A DNA stretch of 64,000 nt from Dysidea avara (lineage: Eukaryota; Porifera; Demospongiae; Dictyoceratida; Dysideidae), in the NCBI RefSeq assembly GCF_963678975.1, contig NC_089281.1, forward strand, positions 2,968,926 to 3,032,925, in the 5' to 3' direction. The position numbers were made by a program, and so were the translations under genes. Below, piece by piece: positions 22,355 to 30,531 of the stretch (positions are counted from its first letter, which is position 1; every line of letters begins with the position of its first letter). The notes beneath the pieces were generated by a model that saw nothing but the letters and a program-made list of their open reading frames with translations, did not search any database and was not told the DNA's origin.

Positions 22355-22610
22355 AAATGTTAATTTAAAAATGAAGTAGGGATCTATGCAATAAAATGTA
22401 GTGAAACAAGAGATGAATGATGGTATTACAGCATGGCTTGATGGGAAAGTCCGTACTTTGATACATTAGCTATAATTTTGCTCAATGCCAAAGTAGGGAC
22501 TTTCCCACCGAGCTATGCTGTAATACCATCACTCATCTCTTGTTTCATCACTTTTTATTGTGTAGATCCCTACTTCATTTTTACATTAACAATTTTTTTT
22601 AAAATACTAG
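22355..22610. repeat. ~255-bp palindromic element with ~108-bp arms
   Basis: The left arm (about 22355-22462) is a near-perfect reverse complement of the right arm (about 22490-22600), separated by about 28 bp. Shared blocks include gaagtagggatct, gaaacaagagatga and gatggtattacagca. The outer block gtagggatc...gaaacaag resembles the core at 20755, so it may be a short relative of that foldback family. No open frame. Confidence 0.75.
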
Positions 22611-22741
22611 TTTGTTTAGTTTTTTGTTGTAGCACAGCTAGTTACAGTGTAACTTGTGAGCTAGCTATTGAGTTCCTGTACAGCTTATTAAAGTACATAC
22701 TGTACCAAAATTGGAAGCATGTAGGCCCGTAGTAGCGTGCA

Positions 22742-23279
22742 TAGCTTATAGCTTTGATTGTAGTAGCAGTGGCACTCAGATCTATGACCTGTCTCAGTAC
22801 GATGGTCCGCGTTCTATTCACCCAGGCTGGAAGTTGTTCGAATGAACAGGCCCTTTCAGTTGTCTGGAACGTAGTCAACAGGCTATCCAATTATGCACCT
22901 GATCTCACCATCTGGCACAGTGTGTTCAGAGGAACAAGCCATTGAGTATAAGTCCGTCTATTAAGTAACAAATCTCTTCGTCAATTGCAGTCCATGTGTT
23001 GGCAAAAGTCGAAGCGACAACTCAGCAGCCTTAATGTTTCAGGTGTCACACTTGAAATTATAAATGCCCTGCTCTCTCAGCAGCATAAGCGCTTTCTGAA
23101 GTATTTTCGTGGTGTTTACAGTGAAGTCTACAGAAAAGTGGTGATAAGGAAAATTAATGCCACGGTATGGTTTTGATACTTGAAGAAGGAAGACAATCAA
23201 CCTGATTCAAGATAAAAGGAAAGACAAAGCGCACAGGGCGTACACTCGTCGGAACCCCAAAAGGCACATCCAACAGGTG
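22742..23279 (+). pseudogene. Candidate exons of an unidentified gene or gene remnant
   Basis: Three stretches look exon-like. 22750-22945 is open (...SVVWNVVNRLSNYAPDL...) after an acceptor-like TTGATTGTAG. A second begins at about 22991 after ATTGCAG and is open to 23173 (GVTLEIINALLSQQHKRF...). A third ends at 23279 with CAACAG before GTGAGT. A possible 50-60-nt intron (GTATGG...TTCAAG) would join the second and third in frame. The junction between the first two leaves a stop (TGA just before GTATAAG), so the model is not clean. No domain recognised. Confidence 0.25.
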
Positions 23280-23339
23280 AGTTTGTTGTTGTGCCATAAT
23301 ATGATGAGTGTGCATAGCTTCGTTTGGGCTCTAGGCCTG

Positions 23340-23372
23340 CAACTGTGGTCAGTGAGTGAGTGAGTGAGACGA
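23340..23372 (+). repeat. GAGT microsatellite
   Basis: A run of about five GTGA units follows ctgtggtca. Confidence 0.7.
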
Positions 23373-23454
23373 AATTTTAAGTTTTGAAGATTTAAAAAAA
23401 ATTCTATATCCAGTCAATGGTAAGTGTTTTCTTGTTTATAATACTGTATTTCAT

Positions 23455-23542
23455 GTTAGATGGACTAATATTATTCTGTAAAGGTGATTTTTGTGGCGTA
23501 AGATGTCTCTAGGATGACTTTTAAAGGTGGCATTTAGGCGGA
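23455..23542 (+). repeat. Second copy of the short dispersed repeat at 17585
   Basis: It matches 17590-17685 with small indels. The flanks are unrelated, so it is dispersed. Confidence 0.6.
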
Positions 23543-24050
23543 ACGCATCATTTTTGATGGATCCTTACTACCGTACTGTTTGATTATGTTATGCCGCTGC
23601 CAGCTTTGCACCCTCCAACCCTTAGCTCACCTCAAACTCAACAAAACTTCCCTTCCAACATAATAGAACACCTTTAAACAGGCTGTAGGACCAGGTGTCC
23701 TACAGACTTTCAGCATTTGTGCTGTAAAGCCTTAATATATAAACAGCTAATGTGTTTCACAATGTAGTGGACTTCTGGAGCAGTACCCCTAGCAAAGTGC
23801 ATTTTGACTAGCTGCCACAATAGCAATTTCGGTGTGAAAAGCTATGACCTAGGTATGCAATACAATCCATCCACCAGTTGCTGATATGGGTGTGTACAGA
23901 CTGGCAGACATCTTTTCAAAGAGAAAATTAAGCACACCCACGTCAGCCTGTTGTGGGCGCTTCTGGTTAAATAGTTGGCTATTGATATTTAGCTGGTCAT
24001 TGCAATTTAGAAAAATTGTGACACAAGAAGGTATAATAAACAAAGAAAAA
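23543..24050. other. No recognised feature
   Basis: No supported gene or repeat boundary. Confidence 0.4.
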
Positions 24051-24059
24051 AGACTAACA

Positions 24060-24135
24060 CAACTGGGATTCGAACTTGGACGTCAAGGTTTGGAGTACTA
24101 CACCCTACCACTGTACAACCGGTACTTGCTGGCTA
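24060..24135 (-). repeat. tRNA-like fragment, probably tRNA-derived SINE or pseudogene
   Basis: On the minus strand there is CAGTGGTAGGGTGTAGTAC (A-box-like) and, about 40 nt later, AAGTTCGAATCCC, a good B box. The acceptor stem does not pair cleanly, so it is not called as a functional tRNA gene. A T-rich run follows on the 3' side. Confidence 0.4.
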
Positions 24136-24179
24136 CCTCTTGATTTTGTACTAATTAAATTTTACAAATAATATTATAG

Positions 24180-24300
24180 TCTAACCCATACCATAAACGC
24201 TAAAAACCATTCCCTAATCCTAGTTACACATCTTCCTAATCCTAAGAGCATTGCTAGGAGTGCTGTTCCTAATTCTAGGAACACTTTTCCTAACCCTAGG
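24180..24300 (+). repeat. CCTAA-rich degenerate minisatellite, left part
   Basis: Degenerate units such as cctaatcctagga, cctaattctagga and cctaaccctagga alternate with agtgctgtt. The tract continues at 24662-24740 beyond the hAT MITE, so the MITE inserted into it. Confidence 0.65.
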
Positions 24301-24669
24301 ACAGAGTCGCCCACAGGGGGCAACTGGGGCATTTTGCCCCAGGCCCCAGCCTGAAAGGAGCCCCAGGAAACCCCATGAAGGGCCCCTTGAATACCTGTTT
24401 AAAAGATCGATATACTTTAACAGAGCAGTCAGATCTAGATACTCTTTATAGAGCAGTCACAGTATTCTTTGGAGGAGCTGCATAGCAAGCTTAGAAATGA
24501 GGAGATATGGTTGGTGAGGGGTAGCTATTGTCATTATCAGCATTTAATGACCTTCTTTTGTAGCTTGGGTAGAGTTGTGATTCAGAATGGAAACCTCCTT
24601 GTCCCTGGGGCTCCACTTTAACTCTTTGCCCTGGGCCCCTTAATTTCTCTGGGTGGCCCTGCCCTAGGA
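24294..24669. mobile_element. 360-bp hAT MITE with 8-bp target duplication CCCTAGGA
   Basis: The element proper is 24302-24661, flanked by a perfect ccctagga direct repeat (24294-24301 and 24662-24669). The termini are CAGAGTCGCCCA at the left and the complement of TGGGTGGCCCTG at the right. Subterminal GGGGCA/TGCCCC and ggagccccagg blocks are also inverted between the two sides. CAGRG ends plus an exact 8-bp duplication identify hAT. No transposase. Confidence 0.85.
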
Positions 24670-24740
24670 GCACTTTTTCCTAACCCTAGGAGTGCTATTT
24701 CTAATTCTAGAAGTGCTGTTCCTAATGTTATGACCATGTT

Positions 24741-25600
24741 TCTTAACCAGTTATAGGGATGAATTCCTAAGGCCAGGAAAACTTGATTACTTTTTTTCAT
24801 CCCTGCCTACATCTCTTAACCCCACTACCTCTAATAACATTATTGCTCTTATCGATTACAGGCCAGTACACTTATTTTGATGCTAAGAAGGCTGGCTATC
24901 ATTTATCATTACAGCAGATGTCACTTGCACCACAGAAACGGCAGTAAAATGTAAACACTAGTTCTTAAAAGGCTTTAGCTAACCTTTGTAGTAACAGATA
25001 GCTTGACTTGGAGTATTTTCTTTAATGAATAATCAAAAATGACTTTCCGCCTACATGAAAATCCAAATTTTTGTGGATGAGAAACAAGTAATCAAGGTTG
25101 CCTGGCCTACTGTATATATAACATCTAGCTAAATGACCTGCTAAATAAATATTTGCACTGTGACCAGTTAAATATCCACTTTGTAAATAGTTTCGTCCAG
25201 CCACCTACGCGTGGATTGATCACGCGAAGGTTGTCTGATGACTTGACAGTGGTCGAACTCATAATGGCCCATGAAGCAACCGAGCTAAGTGCGCATTAGT
25301 TAATATTGAAAATACTGCGGTACCTGATAACTAGCTTACTAGTTGCTATAAGGTCTTCTTTCCATTGATTATTGCAAGTGGAATTATAAAAGGTTTCCGT
25401 ACATTATTAACCCTAACAGGTTTCCGTACATTATAAAGCGGTAGAAGGAACCATCATTATTAAATGATGCAGAAAGTGTACAAAAACAAAAATAAAGACA
25501 GGTAGCTCTGAGCTCTAGACAGGTAGCAGCTGAGTCGGTAGTCATGGGGTATTACTCTTTTCACCCTATTTCATACGGTAACCAAAAATAATAGTGCAAT
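24741..25600. other. Unassigned sequence with a short direct repeat
   Basis: No gene recognised. A 20-bp stretch beginning aggtttccgtacatta occurs twice (about 25389 and 25420), separated by an ACCCTAAC motif. Confidence 0.4.
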
Positions 25601-25604
25601 CCTG

Positions 25605-25680
25605 ATGGCGGATCAAACCCGAGATCCCAGTGTGATAGTCCAGTGTACTACTGATTATGCTACCACTGCTAGCTCACTTG
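25605..25680 (-). repeat. tRNA-like fragment 2
   Basis: The minus strand has AGCAGTGGTAGCATAATC and, further on, GGGTTTGATCC, a B box with one mismatch. It shares GGTAG and GTAGTAC with the fragment at 24060, which suggests one tRNA-derived SINE family. No clean cloverleaf. Confidence 0.35.
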
Positions 25681-25734
25681 ATTCCCTTCTTTCTATCTTA
25701 TAAAATGTGACTCACGAAGTAACCTGTATATAAG

Positions 25735-25795
25735 AACCTAACCCTAAAGGTGAAGAAGAAACCAAAGTTGAACTCTAGCCCTAACCCTAACGCTA
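25735..25795 (+). repeat. Short CCCTAA-like motifs
   Basis: A few CCTAACCCTAA units occur in two short runs. Too short and degenerate to be a telomere. Confidence 0.5.
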
Positions 25796-25796
25796 A

Positions 25797-25913
25797 TAGA
25801 CGCTTCCCCTAAAGTCAACTACTCGTGGCAACTACTGGACGCTTCCCCTGAAGTCGACTACTCACGGGAACTACAATACGCGTGCCCTAAAGTCGAAGAG
25901 AGAGAGCAACTAC
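25797..25913 (+). repeat. Three-copy 39-bp minisatellite
   Basis: Units at 25797-25835, 25836-25874 and 25875-25913, each ending in ACTAC, with core cgcttcccctaaagtc. The first two are close; the third is diverged. Confidence 0.8.
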
Positions 25914-26213
25914 AGTTAGGAAGTCTGGAGGCTTTTGAGCTTGATATTACGTAAGCGTTATAAAAGGTGGTGAAGAGTAAAACCCAGTAGTCATGTCGGC
26001 GGAGGTAACAAAAACTCTCCTGTAGTAGTTAAGCGGCTTCTTATGAATGTAACCACGAGAAGCACTTTTGATATACTGAGGCCAAGTCAGTCGCGTGCGC
26101 GACTGGGGACGTGATTGAACCGCATGCTTTGTGGTTTCAAAATGGCGATAACTGCCACATCACTGTTATTATCCGCACTCGATATATAACGCATGCATAT
26201 ACATCATAGTGGT

Positions 26214-27683
26214 AGTTACTCATATGTTTTTTTTTGTTTTTTTTTATTTTATTTTATTTTTTTTTTACCCGGGCTTGATGGACTGCCCTTGCCTACCACC
26301 CCCAGCACATAAATGGCCTGTGCTGGACAAACCGGGACTTTCTTAGTCCACGGCAAACTGAGACTCTGCCCGAATCAGCTCCACAATTGGGGGAGTCTTA
26401 ACATAGTGACCGATGGATGAGCGGGCTCCGCGGATGCATTGTATGGAGGACCGCAAGAGAGAAAAAGATAGACAGCACCTTAACCACCCCATGACAACAG
26501 AGTAATCATCGCCCCACTTGTTTGAAAGTTGATGAGCCAAGCGTTGATAAAAAACAGAAGCCTCATGAGCCAGACCACCAGAGGCAGACATTACCAGGGG
26601 GGTAAAAGAGGCATGCTCCTCCTCACGAATTCTCTGAGCATACGCACGTTTCTTAATGTTCTCGTGCCTCCGATAACAGGAGGCCAGTGATGAGGACGCA
26701 TTAGAAGCAGCCAGAGGGTTGAACACCCGCACATCCACAAAACATCTTTCACTTCTTCCACCCCAAAAACCATTCATGGCGATGTCAAGACGGGCACCAT
26801 CTTGGATATTGGCAGAAGCAGGGTAGTCCTGCTGTGAAACCGGCTGGAGCTCTGGTTCAACAGCTACCTGAGAGCATACTTCAGTCAACAGGGTAGCAGT
26901 TAGATCTCTGATCTCATTGTGTCGGATAGAAGGTAAGCCACCCTTGGGACAGGATAAAGCATGCTCCACTGAAAAGGAAGTCCCACATGCACAGTGAGCA
27001 GGAGTCCGCTGAGGAGACCACCCATAACGTAGTGCCACGGCATCGTGAAACGCGGACTTATGCAGTGCAAAGCCATGTTCCTGTAGGGGCCGGGTGGTAA
27101 GCCAGTTGGAGGCCCCTTTGGCTGAGGCTAGATCTAAAGCGCGTTGAGAGGAGGGATCTAAGTGGGTACGCAAACTGGAAGATCTATCCGAATAGTTGGA
27201 AGATTTGGAATTGCGGATTGCGGACTTGCGAGATAGCTGTTCTGTTTTAACAATAGCCGAATTGATACCCCGGTCCAGAATGAATTGTGAAAGAGGCTCA
27301 GCAATGTGACACGAGGCTGAATACTCCTCAGCTGCAATAAGAGTTGGGTTTATGATACCCAAACCACCATATCGAGGTGGAAGGGCAAATAATTTACGGA
27401 TTGTGTCATTTGGTGGAGAGCAACCCATCAAAGTAGGGATAAGTACCAGCCGGATGTTGTCCTCAAGGGGTTGTAAAGCCTCTGATATGTTTGGAGTAGT
27501 GCGACAAAGGTAGAGCCAATGGCTTGACAAGCCATGAGTGAGAGCGGAATAAGCAGCATGCGGCTGAACTTGTGCGAACTTGGCAAGCCGTGTAATCTCT
27601 GCTGACCAACCAACAACCTTGTCCCTCACAAATTCCTGGACATAAGCGTTTGAACCAATGGCAGCCCCAAGTTACTCATATGT
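26214..27683 (-). mobile_element. 5'-truncated non-LTR retrotransposon with poly(A) tail and 14-bp target duplication
   Basis: The insert proper is 26228-27669, flanked by the direct repeat agttactcatatgt (26214-27 and 27670-83). At the left, the minus-strand 3' end is an A-rich tail of about 40 nt (T-rich on plus, 26228-26266). The right end cuts into an open frame, the mark of a 5'-truncated target-primed insertion. The protein part is described separately. The tail, duplication and open frame indicate a fairly recent event. Confidence 0.85.
26343..27669 (-). CDS. Retroelement ORF, C-terminal part: zinc-finger and restriction-like endonuclease-type domain (5'-truncated)
   Basis: This is the C-terminal ~440 residues of a retrotransposon polyprotein. 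The frame is open to the truncation point at 27669; the first in-frame stop upstream lies in the flanking target duplication, so there is no genuine start. Residue numbers count from the GTG codon at 27629. Residues 1-100 look like the end of the RT/thumb region (VQPHAAYSALTHGL; PPRYGGLGIINP). A CxC...H...C cluster (C213, C215, H223, C227) precedes RHNE (236-239). Then LDI (281-283) and FVDVRVFNP (297-305) resemble a PD-(D/E)xK endonuclease core, and SFTPLVMSASGG follows. The zinc cluster plus HN motif plus nuclease order is that of elements with a C-terminal restriction-like endonuclease. The exact clade is uncertain. It is a relic as it lacks the RT core. Confidence 0.75.
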
Positions 27684-28353
27684 AAGTTCATACAGGGCCC
27701 GGCGACCATCTACTGCCGGATTTAATATCTCGATATCTTTCACAACTGACGGACTTAGCCCGCGCCAGCCTGTGGACTGGTATGGAAAAGTATACTAGTT
27801 CTTACACTCTAGCTCCAGTGAAACCGGAAAATAAGAGCTGGATTAGTCCATAACCTCTCCACCTCAGCGAAACCACCTACAAATAAATATACCCCACAAA
27901 TATTCTAGAACAATCTTGCGCGCGCGTATCCGTCTTAGACGGTGGTTGCGAATAAATTCTTAGTGAACCACGTGACACGTACTCAAACGGAAGCTAAAAA
28001 AGTCTGTAGCTACATATACGGGTATACTCATCCCACAATACCTGGCTGTATATATTACAGTTAAACACGGTTAGCTACGAGGGATATAAGCAGGCTCTCG
28101 GAAATCCTGCGTATAGCTAGACCTCTTGTTAAGGGTGTGGCACTTTTTACTTTACGAAATGATCACGTGAACGCACCTTTTGTAGGGCAAAAGAAGTAGT
28201 GATGGAAATGAGTGATTACGTACGAGAAATAGATCATGAAGCAAGGTAACATTATTGTTTGAAGCTACATATTGTTAATGAAGGTTTTAGTACTGTTGTA
28301 AATGAGTTGGAACAGTGCTCAGGCGGAAAATCTAAATCTGAAGTGTGGCGACG
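27684..28353. other. Unassigned sequence between two retroelements
   Basis: No gene, RNA or repeat recognised. Confidence 0.4.
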
Positions 28354-28470
28354 TAATGCACCTATCAATGTATTGCCCCACCACCCCCCCTCGGCCGTAA
28401 GTGGGGCTTTACAGGGGGAATTGACACGGAACTGCTGCCCCACTATGGGGCATTTGACGATCGTTCAGTA

Positions 28471-28725
28471 TGTAGCGGGGTATGACAATATAGCCGACGT
28501 ACCTGTCACAGCACCAAAAATGTGTTGGTAGAATTGTAGTACGCCGAGGTTCCACTAACGATTGGCGGAATAGGGGAGGATTCAAGACTGGTCGTGAAGC
28601 CAAGCACCTCGTGTTAATGCCACAATCGAACCTGATTCTTATCACGTGAACCGCATACGTGCGACATACTAATAGTGTTACATAATAGGTGTATGTAAAG
28701 GTTCTACAGTTCCTCCTCCACGACA
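28471..28725 (-). repeat. 3' LTR of the BEL/Pao element (255 bp)
   Basis: It starts TGTAGCGGGG and ends CCACGACA on the plus strand. By eye it is identical to 34160-34414. The integrase frame runs about 48 bp into it before stopping. On the coding strand, the bases just before it read cccccccggagga, so the polypurine tract is short and weak. Confidence 0.92.
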
Positions 28726-30531
28726 TCCTCCGGGGGGGCAGAAAGAAGTCTGACCCATTCCTTCACTTGATCTGTGGCCTTCCTTGCAGAAGCTCGCTGT
28801 GGGCGACTGCTCACTCCCAGAGTTGTCTGGATCAGGAGTAATGTTATCTGAATTGGTAGTAGCAGTAAGACTCTTCTCCACCCCTAGTTCCTTCTCTTCT
28901 GTTGCATTGAGGTACAGCTTAGTTATTGGTCTGGTCGTGTTCCCATTAGCAGTGCGTATTACAGCAGCTCGTATCAGCCCATCTCTTCCAGCAATCAAAT
29001 CCGTCACTACAGCCATTCTCCAAGTTGCTCGAGGGGTGTCATCGTGAACAACGACTACATCACCTTCTCTTATACTCTGTTTGTTGTTCCCAGATGCCCT
29101 GTGGTACTCCCTTAATGCTGTTAAGTACTCATGACACCACCTCTTGCGAAAATCTCTCAGTATGGCTGCCTGGACCTTGGCTTTCTTCTGAAGTTGACTA
29201 GTCTCTCTGTAGCTTGGGTCTATAAGTTCATCCATCTCCACCAACTGATGTGGTAGGCAAGTGATTCTGCGGCCGTGTAGAAGGTGAGCAGGCGTCAAGG
29301 GTTCTGGATCACCTAATTCAGAAGAGACGAACGTGAGTGGCCTGTCATTGAGTGTAGCCTCTACTTCTACAGTAATAGTCTCTAAGGTTAGCAGTGAGAC
29401 ATGCCTCCTTCCTAGAACCTTCTTTATTGCAGACTTGGATAGGCCAATCAATCGTTCCCAGAACCCCCCAAACCAGGGGGCCCTCTTCGGTATGAATCGC
29501 CATGAAACACTTCTACCAAGTTCCTCCTTGACTGTTGGTGACTCCATTAGGGAACGTAGCTCTGATGCCGCTGATAGGTAGGTTGAACCATTGTCTGACA
29601 TCATGATTGTTGGTAGTGATCTTCTTCCTGCAAACTTACGAAAAGCCATCAAGAACGTATCAGCTGTCAAGTCCTGGACTATCTCCAGGTGGACGGCACG
29701 TGTAGTGGCACAAGTGAAGAGACACAGATATACCTTGACCTCCTCCTTGCCTTGTTGTACATACAGGGCCCCAGTGAAATCCACTCCTGTAAATGTGAAT
29801 GGGTGGACGTCCTGTGTTCTCAGTTGAGGCAAAGGAGGAGGGTCAGGTGCAGCATATGGTCTTCCATTCACCTTGTGGCATGTGACACAGTGATGTAGGA
29901 TGGACTTGACATACTGGCGTGCAGCAGGAATCCAGAAGGATTGACGTAAACCAGTTAGGGTTGCATTGGTGCCTGAGTGACATAGCTTGATGTGTATGTC
30001 TAGGATGATCAGCCTTGACAATGGATGTTTCGGGGGTAACAGGAAAGGAAACTTGGCAGTCTCACTAACGGGAGCATTGTGGATGCATCCACCACAGCGT
30101 AGCAGTCCATCTGAGTCTAGGAACAGCCGTAGTTGTCGAACTAGTGACAGTCTAGCTGTTTTAGGCTGCTTTGTTGTCATCTGGAGGTTGTTGATCTCCT
30201 TCCAGTAGATGGACTGTTGTGCATCCTTAATCCACCTGAGGCTCACCCGTTGAAGTTCCTCTGCATTGACTGGTCCACTCAACCTCTGCTGCGGTTGTGT
30301 TCTGAGATTATCTATAAAACGGTAGACATACGCAGTGACTGACAGTAACTTGGTAAGAGAACTATGGCGATCAATAGAGATGGCACAGTGTAACCCAAGA
30401 TCTGGTGGTGCCTGCTTCATGGCACAAACTCTGTTGCCACTGCTGCTGCCAAAACCATTGGTGGCAAATGTGGTGGTTGAAGAGATGGCCAATAGTCTGG
30501 TGTTGTGAGCCACTTGGGGCCATGTTGCCAT
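28678..30531 (-). CDS. BEL/Pao integrase region (C-terminal Pol)
   Basis: Inserts the retrotransposon cDNA into chromosomes. Residue numbers count from the first Met of the frame (30531). An integrase zinc-binding domain is at 165-220 (H180, H185, C215, C218). The catalytic rve core has D251 (TGVDFTG), D313 (MSDNGS) and E359 (GGFWERLIG), so the DDE triad is intact. DUF5641-like C-terminal domain spans about 480-545 (TWRMAVVTDLI, ITKLYLN). The start is arbitrary: residues 1 to about 37 overlap the end of the upstream frame, and family-like sequence begins around residue 38 (KQAPPDLGLHC). The last residues are encoded in the LTR. The frame is -1 relative to the upstream ORF, so the protein needs a frameshift or was joined before a single-base change. 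No stop interrupts the domain set. Confidence 0.9.
   Translation of the reverse strand: MATWPQVAHNTRLLAISSTTTFATNGFGSSSGNRVCAMKQAPPDLGLHCAISIDRHSSLTKLLSVTAYVYRFIDNLRTQPQQRLSGPVNAEELQRVSLRWIKDAQQSIYWKEINNLQMTTKQPKTARLSLVRQLRLFLDSDGLLRCGGCIHNAPVSETAKFPFLLPPKHPLSRLIILDIHIKLCHSGTNATLTGLRQSFWIPAARQYVKSILHHCVTCHKVNGRPYAAPDPPPLPQLRTQDVHPFTFTGVDFTGALYVQQGKEEVKVYLCLFTCATTRAVHLEIVQDLTADTFLMAFRKFAGRRSLPTIMMSDNGSTYLSAASELRSLMESPTVKEELGRSVSWRFIPKRAPWFGGFWERLIGLSKSAIKKVLGRRHVSLLTLETITVEVEATLNDRPLTFVSSELGDPEPLTPAHLLHGRRITCLPHQLVEMDELIDPSYRETSQLQKKAKVQAAILRDFRKRWCHEYLTALREYHRASGNNKQSIREGDVVVVHDDTPRATWRMAVVTDLIAGRDGLIRAAVIRTANGNTTRPITKLYLNATEEKELGVEKSLTATTNSDNITPDPDNSGSEQSPTASFCKEGHRSSEGMGQTSFCPPGGCRGGGTVEPLHTPIM

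Noticed and set aside
24060..24135. Functional tRNA gene
   Set aside because: The B box is good but the acceptor and anticodon arms do not pair convincingly.
25735..25795. Interstitial telomere
   Set aside because: Only a few CCCTAA-like units, degenerate and not continuous.
30417..30531. Separate start of the integrase ORF as a real protein N terminus
   Set aside because: The first ~37 residues are an out-of-frame reading of the upstream coding sequence; the start codon is arbitrary.
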